Source: Tubiluchus corallicola (taxonomy: Eukaryota; Priapulida; Priapulimorpha; Priapulimorphida; Tubiluchidae). Taken from it: 64,000 nt of DNA. Position numbers and translations under genes: made by a program. Within the stretch, counting starts at the first letter, position 1. Each line of letters begins with the position of its first letter. The notes below the pieces were generated by a model that did no database searches, had not been told where the DNA came from, and saw only the letters and a program-made list of their open reading frames with translations. Where the stretch lies: positions 57,418 to 121,417 of the forward strand of contig JAQGDQ010000086.1 of assembly GCA_030141605.1 (NCBI GenBank), read 5' to 3'. Shown here piece after piece: positions 50,559-59,600 of the stretch.

Positions 50559-53028
50559 TATAGCCTTCTCCAAAGAAATGGTTTACTCTGCAGGATGTGT
50601 AAAATACATACCATAGTTTCTCTAATTCTTTATGACATAGATATGTGCGGAATTTACGATTTGTTTCTAGATTTTTAGATCTATTCTAGATGGAAAGCTC
50701 AGTGGTCGAGCAGTACAGCATATGGCTGCTGATCTTTGGGTTCTGGGTTCACATTCAATTAATGTGGGAAATTTTAAGCCGTTTACCACTCTAAAACAGG
50801 ACTCTCTAGTTCCCTTCCAAAAAATATTTAGCCTTAAATGAGCACTGGAGAAAGAAAGTGGCCGAAAACGAGCTAACTAACTGTCATAAATAGTCTCCAT
50901 AAATACATGCCACAATCATCTATCCCAATGGTAGACACGTCTGGACATTCTTCTAGAATTCAGTGTTTAAAGTTTTTTTAATGTATTTCCACTGAAGCAA
51001 GTATGTATCTGAGCAAATGACATAAACTCGGCTCATGAGATACTCATATCACGGCAGCTTCTTGTCTGGAGGGTAAGCTATTTTAATTACTTAGATGGTC
51101 CTCTCCTTTTCCACAAGTTTTTCAAATAAGTGATGCAAGGGGATTTAACTTCACTTTACAATTTCTTTCTTACAAGCGCTTTAAAACTTGGTGATTTTTC
51201 CTTTTAGTGACATGACAAAGTTAACATTTACAACGAAACCTTTCTGTCAAAAGATGTAAAAAGCATGAAGTATAGGTTACAAACTTGGAAATCACACTTT
51301 ACAACAATCTTGGCTTTCTTACCTATTTCAACATAGATAAATTTTAAACAAAGGCAATCTCTAGGGAAAAATGTGTTGCTCATGACCAAATTAAACATCT
51401 TAAGATCAAAGACTTTTAGTATAGGTGAAAACATTACCTCCATGACCATCATATACTGCAAAAAATGATGTCTCATCATCGAATTCTGGTATGCAGTTAT
51501 GCGCATCCTGGAACATCAAATAATTAAAATACATATATTTGAAGATGTAAGAAGAAATAACGAAAACTTGGCAGAGTTCATTATAGGAACGATTTGTAGC
51601 AACATTTGTGCCTATGCTGAAAATTTTTGCCCAAAAAACATGCTCACGTGTAACCAAATTCATATTTTGTCAAGAAAAATTTGCGCCCATCCTGAAACGT
51701 GCACCAGTTCTACAAAAGTCTTTATTATTTTGTTGCAGTTTGATTGCACATCTTTTATATTGGCCCTTGTTTTTACTACCTGCTAGCTACCCTGCAACAA
51801 GTACAAGTAATGTACAAATGCTACAAAAAAGTTTTTTTGACTAATTATTCAGATTCACAAAACTATGAAAAATACCTTTTTGGGCTCTTGCTTCTGGTAT
51901 GAAACAGGCGCTGTTTTGTAACAATGTAATGCTTTAGGCTTAAAAAAATGTTACAAAATAACAAAAATTCGGGAACTCATTTAGCGAATGTGTTCATTTT
52001 AATCAAAAGAAATGCTGTAATGTTGACCATTGTGTGGCTCCTCGTGTGGTATACTTTAGGAGAGACATGTGATTTTTATACTATTGTTAAACTCAGGTAA
52101 TAAGTGAATCAGGCCACTCTTAGGTGGGTTTGAAGGCAAAGGAAATTAGCCAAAACTTGAATCCATATAAAATTTACAACAACAATAATAATCTGTGGTC
52201 TAATTTCACTGCATCAAAATTTCTGATCCGATGAGGCCTTAATCATAAGATAACAAAGTTTATACCTACTAATATATGGGTCCATACTAACTACTACAAT
52301 GATATTTTTGAAATTCACAAATTCATACATTACAACATAATTATACTTAACCAAACAGCTGGATTAAAGCATATCTTAGAATTTCATGATAACAAGAATA
52401 ATACGAATATTTTTCAAGTAGTTTTAGATTAGACAACTGGCACAAATCAATCATGCACAGGAGGAACACTTTGTTAGGAAGACTTCAACTAAATTATTTT
52501 GTGACTATATTTATAAAAATAGTATAGTATATGAGAACACACTTCATACATCACTAAACAGTCAGTTAATTGAAAACGATAAAAAAACTTATGCAAATGC
52601 TTGTAAACCAGTTTAGAAATAAGTGCAGAATTATATGATACTGGAACCAAAACTTGTATAGCTGATCTATATTTTAACGAAAACCTACATCACTGTGTGC
52701 AATTTGTCATCTCTCAATCTTTGATCTCAACATAAACTATACACTTTTGCCCTTATTGTTTTACTGTGCTGTAAGTATGTGCATTTCAAAATAGGCCCTA
52801 TTTCATATTTCTATAACTGCATAGCTAGTGTTCTGGTTTGTTTTAATGAAATGAAATAAAATAGTGATTTGAATGCAGGTCACACATTCAGTAATTCGGC
52901 CTTCATACAATACAAACCTCTTGTGTCATGCGCCATCCCTGCATACAACTTGCTCCATATGTAAGGTGCTTTAAAGACTCGTCTACAGATTGTTTCTCTG
53001 TTACCGGCTCTGATAAGTAAGCACCCAT
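41902..53028 (-). CDS. PPM1G: PPM1G (PP2C-gamma) Ser/Thr phosphatase, 11 exons, complete
   Basis: Joined minus-strand exons: 53028-52918, 51507-51438, 49866-49675, 49524-48940, 47506-47302, 46961-46844, 46136-45981, 45390-45312, 44527-44398, 43474-43387, 42402-41902. They give 744 residues and all introns are GT-AG. PPM1G is a Mg/Mn-dependent nuclear phosphatase linked to splicing factors, histone exchange and transcription. Metal-site residues are present: E37-D38 across the exon 1/2 join, D57 of DGHGG, D546 of CDGIW and D596 of GCDNMT. The NAGDSR motif is at 450-455. The start MGAYLS matches the human start and fits N-myristoylation of Gly2. The catalytic domain is split, as is diagnostic of PPM1G, by a long insert (about 126-427) rich in Lys/Glu/Ser and then nearly all Asp/Glu. 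The protein is about 200 residues longer than human PPM1G (546), from the insert and a Ser/Asp-rich tail (about 608-744) with a basic patch. Confidence 0.96.
43387..43474 (-). CDS. PPM1G: PPM1G exon 10 (residues 549-578)
   Basis: Encodes the helix after [25 protein letters not shown] and EVLSSVCES. Acceptor TTCATTTATAG, donor AGT|GTAAGT, phase 0. Confidence 0.93.
43733..44164 (+). mobile_element. hAT-type MITE with 8-bp target duplication, PPM1G intron 9
   Basis: The 432-bp element is flanked on both sides by ATATCTAG (43725-43732 and 44165-44172), a perfect 8-bp target site duplication. The ends are imperfect inverted repeats: TAGTGCTGATCC on the left and TAGGTGTTGCTCC read inward from the right. 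The interior is rich in TATCCGG/CCGGAT words. An 8-bp duplication with TAGTG-type ends is typical of the hAT superfamily. There is no transposase. A relative lies inverted at 55227-55515. Confidence 0.8.
44398..44527 (-). CDS. PPM1G: PPM1G exon 9 (residues 506-549)
   Basis: Encodes [20 protein letters not shown], then LPDIRTLTI and [11 protein letters not shown], with metal ligand D546. Acceptor ATCATTTTAG, donor TTTG|GTAAGA splits the Trp codon. Confidence 0.96.
45312..45390 (-). CDS. PPM1G: PPM1G exon 8 (residues 480-506)
   Basis: Encodes [20 protein letters not shown] and LSRAIG. Acceptor TATTTTCAG, donor ATTG|GTAAGT. Confidence 0.96.
45761..45820. repeat. Hairpin-forming inverted repeat next to a (TA)n tract, PPM1G intron 7
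   Basis: Arms 45761-45779 and 45802-45820 pair at 18 of 19 positions around a 22-base loop. An imperfect TA/CATA microsatellite follows at about 45824-45876. It may be the end of a small foldback or MITE relic. Confidence 0.75.
45981..46136 (-). CDS. PPM1G: PPM1G exon 7 (residues 428-479)
   Basis: The catalytic fold resumes: [13 protein letters not shown], then [13 protein letters not shown] and SSDHKPEDE. Acceptor TTTTTGTAG, donor AAAAG|GTATTT. GC- and CpG-richer than its introns. Confidence 0.96.
46625..46760 (-). repeat. Dispersed repeat related to 35510-35660
   Basis: The core GCnAAAAyTGAAATACAGyACTGTnAAA occurs here and near 35541. AT-rich CAAATTTCAAATTTT-like sequence and ATGAG follow in the same order. 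It lies in PPM1G intron 6, just downstream of the exon 6 donor. The two copies are too diverged to define ends. Confidence 0.45.
46844..46961 (-). CDS. PPM1G: PPM1G exon 6 (residues 388-427), end of acidic tract
   Basis: Encodes a second Asp/Glu-rich block and then [14 protein letters not shown]. Acceptor GTTATAG, donor GAG|GTGAGT. The frame joins exon 5 without a break. Confidence 0.9.
47302..47506 (-). CDS. PPM1G: PPM1G exon 5 (residues 320-388), Asp/Glu tract
   Basis: Encodes an [15 protein letters not shown] segment followed by an almost pure acidic run including at least nine consecutive Asp encoded by GAC/GAT. The (GAT)n core could be length-variable. Acceptor CTTTTTAAG, donor GAAAT|GTAATA, phase 2. 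Confidence 0.9.
47986..48625. mobile_element. Tc1/mariner-type MITE in PPM1G intron 4
   Basis: The ends are inverted repeats of about 27 bp. Both begin TACCGTATATACTTA and continue to CAAGTCGA, with two mismatches. The outer TA on each side fits a TA target duplication. The internal 580 bp has no transposase frame but carries extra AAGTCGACC copies near each end. It inserted about 315 bp from the exon 4 donor and is a non-autonomous element. Confidence 0.8.
48940..49524 (-). CDS. PPM1G: PPM1G exon 4 (residues 125-320), low-complexity insert
   Basis: Starts with the conserved [20 protein letters not shown]. It then enters a poorly conserved Lys/Glu/Asn/Ser/Thr-rich stretch that makes this the longest exon and accounts for much of the extra length against human. 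Acceptor TTTTTTAG, donor TCAG|GTAATA. Confidence 0.92.
49675..49866 (-). CDS. PPM1G: PPM1G exon 3 (residues 61-125)
   Basis: Encodes [17 protein letters not shown] and a helical segment with [13 protein letters not shown], as in the human protein. Acceptor TTCTTGCAG, donor TTCAG|GTAAGG. It ends in phase 1. Confidence 0.95.
50526..50562. repeat. (TA)n microsatellite, PPM1G intron 2
   Basis: TATA repeats with a single TG interruption. Confidence 0.9.
50690..50800 (+). mobile_element. tRNA-derived SINE head, PPM1G intron 2
   Basis: AGCTCAGTGGTCGAGCA (50696-50712) matches the tRNA D-arm/A-box, and GGTTCACATTC (50746-50756) matches the B-box, 34 bases later. No complete cloverleaf and no anticodon arm can be drawn. 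Sequence after the B-box is not tRNA-like, as expected of a SINE body; its 3' end is not clear. Confidence 0.65.
51438..51507 (-). CDS. PPM1G: PPM1G exon 2 (residues 38-61)
   Basis: Encodes [20 protein letters not shown] plus GHG and one base of the next Gly. Acceptor ATGTTCCAG|GATG, donor GGAG|GTAATG. Contains the metal ligands of motifs 1 and 2. Confidence 0.95.
52918..53028 (-). CDS. PPM1G: PPM1G exon 1 (residues 1-37)
   Basis: Encodes [10 protein letters not shown] through [13 protein letters not shown]. The donor is GAG|GTTTGT, phase 0. It ends with the acidic residue of the first metal motif (E|DAH). Confidence 0.93.
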
Positions 53029-53457
53029 TTTAATAATGCACGTTTACACAAGTTATTTAACCACTTTTTACTTTTTTCATTCAATCAACGAAGCTACCAC
53101 ATGCGCACATTACTTCGCGGCATTGATGACGTAAAGATATAGCTGTACCGCACTGAAAAACAAAACGATTAAACATTAAAATAAAAAAACATATGTTAAT
53201 TTCACTGACGATTAAATTCCCAGAAACATTACCTTAAAACTCTGCAAAATTCCTGCTATAGTCTTTTAGTATACATTTATAATTATTGATATTGTAAAAA
53301 AAATTACGAAGTCTTGGTGCGAGACTATAAAAGCGGATTTACTGAAACGGGAGGAAGTGAAGTGAAAAATACGAAAGTGATGTCTGAAATTTTGAACGTC
53401 AGAACTTCACATATGGCTGCATTAAAGACTGGATTTTTGTACTTCTAATCTCCACAT
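53029..53457. promoter_or_regulatory. Bidirectional promoter region of PPM1G and NRBP1
   Basis: Only 429 bases separate the two start codons. TGACGTAA (53127-53134) is a near-consensus CRE/ATF site, and a second TGACG lies at 53206-53210. TATAAAAG at 53326-53333 faces NRBP1 and would place its start site near 53355-53365. No TATA box is obvious on the PPM1G side. Elements shared by both genes are inferred from position only. Confidence 0.7.
53413..53448 (+). CDS. Upstream ORF in the NRBP1 leader (11 codons)
   Basis: ATG 53413 to TAA 53446-53448 encodes MAALKTGFLYF and ends 9 bases before the NRBP1 ATG. It lies downstream of the predicted start site, so it should be in the mRNA. Its start sits in CACATATGGCTGCA, the same 14 bases that surround the true start at 53453-53466. 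A translated uORF this close would be expected to lower NRBP1 output or force reinitiation. Confidence 0.5.
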   Translation: MAALKTGFLYF

Positions 53458-53604
53458 ATGGCTGCACCGGAGGCTGCCACAGCTGAAACTGAAGGCAAAA
53501 CTAAAGTTCCGAAAGACACAGCTAGTGCTGATGAATCGGAAGACGACGAATGTGAAATTTTAGAAGAAAGCCCTTGCGGTCGGTGGCTCAAACGTAGAGA
53601 AGAG
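53458..53604 (+). CDS. NRBP1: NRBP1 exon 1 (residues 1-49)
   Basis: Starts MAAPEAATAE and ends CGRWLKRREE. Donor GAG|GTATTC, phase 0. The N-terminus is shorter than in human NRBP1 but the acidic block is conserved. Confidence 0.95.
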
Positions 53605-56600
53605 GTATTCATTACGTACATTTGTTGGATTAAATATACTAACTTTTAGTTTTGGTATAACAATAAGTTTTATGTGCACTTACACTAATTAATTATATTA
53701 TTTGTAACAATTCTGAGAGGGTAGCTGAGAGATGGATGACTCATAGTTCTTTCGCCTCATTTCACTACTAATCAATAATTACTTTTGCACTTTGTAATAT
53801 TATTGCATGTTGTACAGATTGATAAATCACTTAGTTATGTATTTTGCTAATATAAAAATGGTGATAAAGTAATAAACTTACTTACAGTAATCTAATTAAG
53901 GAAAAATTGAAATTATTTTGCTATTGTAGTTGGCGGGTTAATGATTTGCCAGACAAACTCTGTTCTACAGAGTGCCAATTTTTACGCATGTAGTTGTAAA
54001 TTGTATTACGAAATTTTCTTATATTAGTTGTGGTTATAAGAGATTATTATTACTTGTGATGCTATCTAGCATTTTGCCCATGGATGAGTGTAAAAAAATA
54101 ATAATTTGCCCAATTATTATTATTATTAACATCATTTTATTTCGAATATACTTTATATAAGTAATTCAAAAAAAGTGTTATCAGTCAGGATTATTTACAC
54201 GATTAGTAATAGAACAAGGTGACGTTAGTAAAAAGTTTTAATGAGCCTAGTATTTCTGATAAAATCATTACATTCTAAGCATTTGATTCAGTGTTGAGCT
54301 ATATTAACAATTACCTGTTAGTTTCTTATCAAAGCCTTTTTCCTCACTCATCTACTTGCAAAAATATTATATCCATTTCTAACTGATAACTATTACAGTT
54401 CAATTTGCAACATATGTGTCGTAAATTAAAACCCATTGCTAATTTAACAGTAAAAAGAGCTTGATGTGCCACAATATTAACGATAGTGTTACTACTTTGT
54501 TTACAATTATTATAGTATTTAATAAAACGTTTGACAAACTGTTGACTTGGATGTTGGATATAAGGGTGCACTCGATATGGGAGGCACCATAACTTACGCA
54601 CGTCAATATTTCAGGAAAGATATCGCTAAATCCAAATTGTATGTGTTTCAAAACAATTACTATACATGCCTGATTTAAATAATTGTCTGAAAAATTGTTA
54701 ATTGCTTGGAAAATTGCTCCTTGTTTTACTAATTTTTCTAAATTTTCAAGGTACGAATTTAGATGTTTGTTTCTTTTGATTTTTATATTTTTTTATTAAA
54801 CTGCAATCTTTGAACAACATTCTGAACACAAAATACACAAATATGTTAAAACACATTTTGACTTAAAAGCGTCATCTTATATTCACCAAGTTCGTAATAA
54901 GGCTCATTAAATAATAGGCCAAATTAATCATTGTGTTATTTAGAAATTATTTTTAAATGATGACATGTAGGGACAAAATAAGGTTTGGACCTTGAGATGA
55001 ACCCAAAAGCAAAGGTATATATGCATCATACTATAGTATAGAGTGAAAAATGAATTGCTATATTGCAATTAAAAAAGATGGTATGAGAAATATTCAAATT
55101 TTGAATTGTTGTATATTCTTCTCATTAGTAGTGGGATAGCCCAGGGATGCAATTGAGTAATTTGAGTAATATTACAACTACACGCACATATATACACACA
55201 CACAGATATACATATATAATATATATTAGTGTTGCTTCGGACACACTTTTTTTGCCGGATAGCGAATACCGGATACCATCTAATATTTCTTCAAACTGAC
55301 TTTCGGATTCAGATTATAACCGGAGAGGTTAGCTAAATTCGGATCGAATATGCTGATCAGTTCGGATAATGAAAAATTGGTGAACAAATGGTAAAAATAA
55401 AGTAAATGTTCGCAAACTTTAGACCGTTTTCATTTAATCTATCATCTTAAAGGGCCCAACCCGAAGATGCTTCGCATTACCACATACAAACAAAGAAAGA
55501 TGTGCGTAAAATGATGTGTGCACATTTAGATTACAGTGGACTTTTAAATGAACAAACTTTACGAAGATATAAAAAATATACCAATGATTCTAACTCTCCG
55601 GTGGTTTCGGTAATTGCACATAAAACAGTGCCTCTGCAAGCTATGCATTATACTCCTGGTCCTGTACTTAATGGTCTTTTTCAGTTAATGCCAATTTTTA
55701 CTTGTTAACTGCCAATCAGAATGATTTCCATGTTTTTTAAGAAATCATTAACTGTTGAGTTGCTGTTTGATAACTCACCATGAATTTATGTACACACAAG
55801 AATGGATAACAATACTATGGATATTAATAACAAAAATGGCTACTTTTTACAAACTGGAAAAAGCCAACAAAGTTTGTGGACAATTTGCATTGTCATTTTC
55901 AATAGGCCTAAAAATTGTTTGGTGTTTAGATAAGGAAATAGTACCTGGAAAAACAACTTGAAATTTGATGTTTAGCAAATTAATAGTGAATCTTGGCTTG
56001 TGGTAACACAAACGTGATAATGTACATGTACAAACTTGCATTTCTTTCAAAAGATTGAGAGTCTCCAGATTGTCTCTTGCTTTGTCGTTGCTGTGCTTTT
56101 CACATTTTTATTGTCCATATTCCTGTAAGTAAGACAGCTGCTAATAACTCCAATTTTTTGCCAGAAAACTGTTACAACTCCTCCCGCTTCAAAATAAATA
56201 TGCGTAGAAAATGATTTAGTAGAATTCTATTTTTTGACTTGTCATACATCTGAATTTAACTTTATAACTGTAGGCCCTTTCTAGAGGCCACTGACCTGCG
56301 GGCAGTTTGCATTATAAAATGTGCTAATTTGAATAGTTTTCTCTGTATTGTAAGCGCTGTTTTGCTGCATTCACGATTTAGTCTGGTAAAATACAGCTGT
56401 ACAGCACTAATATGAACAGAGTCACTAAAAATAAGGAAGTTCATTCAGAAAATTTTCACGGCAGACCCCAACAGTCATTGATCCATAAAACAATTATTTT
56501 ATTATGCCTGCATGTAAAGCCGACCAGTTTTCTGTCTGTTTTACTGGGTCAGCTCGTGAATAATTCATCTGTAGCATGACCTGGCAAAGCATTAATTACA

Positions 56601-59600
56601 ACAGAATTGATTCTTGACATCTGTACACTGTAGGTTATATTGCCAATGATGAGCACTTATTTGCATTGAAATGTTGTTTTTATGTAGCAAAAACTGCTGT
56701 TAATTTTGTAAGATTTTTGGTTTAAAATTTTGCTCTCTTATTTGGGTTTTGTTGGATTGTTTTGTTAAGCTAATATAGTACTCTAATTCAAACCAATCAT
56801 TATGAAACCATTGTCCTATAATTAACATGTATTAAACTTACTATCTTCTTATTGATCTGCCCTCTTGATAGAAACTGGTGATGAAATTTGCTTGAAAAAG
56901 ACGTTTGATTGCAAAAGTTATTTTTGAAGTGAACATTGCTTAGAACTTGAAGTTAATTGTTATATAAATGTGTTTCAACTTTTTTAACACAAGTTGATGC
57001 TAGTCATTGTAACTGGACCTCAAGTTCTTGGAAGGTGGAGCTCTAATTATTAAGGTGAACTTTCTGGAATGAGAACCGGCATAGGTGTCACACTTTCAAA
57101 TGCATGTATGTCCGCCCTCAGCAAAACAAAAGTGACGGCTGTATGGATAATGAAACTGTAGAGAAGCATTTTTGCCAACCGGTTACCCATCCTTTTGCCG
57201 GCTAGGTTCGATGTTATTTAACTTCAATTACTAAGCACACAGTGATCAGTCAGCTATTCTGGTGTTTTGCAGTACTAGCATAAAGAATTTTAAAAATGCA
57301 GATTAAAAATCTATTGTCTGCATTTCAAGCATGCTCTCAGTACATTTGAAAAAGAAAGCTGGTAGTTTCTATTGAGTGATGAATTATGAATGATTATGAA
57401 AAGTATAAAACTGTGTAGGTCTGTTGAGTTGAATTTTTATAGAGTCTCAGACTAATTCACATGGGGATTATTAAATTTAATAATATAGTAGCCTAATAGA
57501 TGTGTAGTTTTCAGTACACCGTGATCATCTGTGCTTTACAGAAACATAAAGCTGTTACCAATTTTGTCATGTTTATTATCTTCCGTCCATGATGCACACC
57601 AGATATTTGTAATTCAAATAATTCTAGTTTGTGGTAGCTGAGTAGGGCTGAAAACCAGCCAACGCAAACAGATTTTCGCTTTTTCCTGTTTTACCACGTC
57701 TTTTCATGTACTGATTGTGTGTATTTTCTCTACTTGATCACAAAAATACGACCCTCTAGCTTCCCAAGGACAGCAGTATTTATATTCCTTGTTTGTTATT
57801 CTGCAAATATAGACTGCTCGATTTTCTATAGTACCCACCCAATTCAGATTATAGAGGACATGTGATTACCATTTAAACTGTCTAACAATGTTGTGTAATA
57901 TGAGCCTAATTGTAATAAATAAGTTATGTGTGTGCAGAATTGCTTTTACAGATTAATCGATTATTCACAATATTATTGTTCATTAATGAAGTAATCCTTA
58001 TTGGTAAATCATTGATAAAAGTTTGGAACATACATGATCCTATTAGGCCTAGTATTGGGCACTAAGTATCAGGTACATGTAGTTCTTGTAATCTGTCAGT
58101 ATCAGGCTAAAGTGTAAACTGTTTTTCTTAAGTTCAACACGGCTCCTGGCACATTTGTGGCTCCATATCAAGTTCATTAATTCCTAATCACTGTATTAGA
58201 ATCGAGACCTCTAGAGTGTTTCCTGCACCAATTCCTTTTAGCGTTATGAGTTGTACAGTGACTTAGCTTTAAAGACTGTTGCAACAAATCCTGCTTATTG
58301 TGGCAATAGTTATGAAGTCTAGATACCGACCTCGAGAAGATAAGCTAACATTAATAAATGTCCAATATTCATTATTCAGTGAGCAGGTATGATGTATTGT
58401 TATTCAGTAATTGATGAATTGGCACTGCTTGCTTTTTTTCTGCAGTCTTTTGTGGACATACTCTTAGCACTTGTATTTTTGGGAAAATCACAATTTCTAC
58501 AGAGCTAAGTGTATTTAGACTATGTTTGTACGTATTGTGAAAATTTAAAATACAGCAGTTAAAAAATGTGAATTCATGTAGTGCGATATGTAAATAAGGT
58601 CTTATTTTCCTTAATTGACGATTAGTACATCAGTTAGTTAAAATGCTAGATGAACAATAGTCATTATGATAGGTTATGGCATTAAAGAATTAAGAATTAT
58701 CAGCATCATCAATGCCTGACTTTGGCACTTTGCTTTCTTTTAATAAGTACTGTTTTTTCAGGTGCAACAGCGAGATGTCCCTGGAATCGATGTTGCCTAT
58801 TTGGCTATGGATACAGAAGAAGGGGTGGAGGTTGTATGGAATGAAGTCAAGTTTTCGGAACGCAAGAATTTCAAGGAAGTAGGTCCTTTGCTAATTCGTG
58901 CTCGCATTTCTTGTAGAAGCTAATTATAAGTTAAAAACAATTTTTAACATATCAGTGCTAAACTTTGTGGTATAAATTAAAAGGCAGATATAAAATTATT
59001 CTATTGATGATTGACAAACATCATTGACAAAACAATGGCTATTTGGTCATTAGCCTAATATACTACCATTTATTAATATCTACAGCACTTGACATTATAA
59101 ATTCAAAATTAGGGAAAAATCTGCTACCAATTCACGTGTATACAAATGCAAATCCGCAGCCAATCAAGTTTGTAAATTTTGTGTCACACCTTTATTTGTT
59201 ACGAAAACTCTTACTATGTGTGTGCGAACTCAATGACTATATTTTTTGAGCCATTTTGAAGAATGATGTTATAGACTTTAACGTTACATTTATGACAAAC
59301 ATGTGAATATGATGGACTTTTGATAGATGACATCAGTTATGGGTAGTGATTTATTCATTTTCTGCACGCAGGAAAAGATTAAACATGTATTTGATAATCT
59401 GACACAACTAGAACATCCCAACATAGTCAAGTTCCACAAGTATTGGTGTGACAGGGAAACAGACAATCCTAGGGTATGTATGGCATGACTGATTATTGTC
59501 AATAACTAAAAAATCTACAGTTTTTGCTGTGGTTGGGATGTGTAAGTTTTTATTTATTCTGTAGTCCTACACGTGGTACAATCGTATGTTTTCGTTTCTT

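Noticed and set aside
55502-55708. 68-codon frame in NRBP1 intron 1
   Set aside because: Begins inside the hAT-like relic, no conserved motif, no splice sites that fit the gene.
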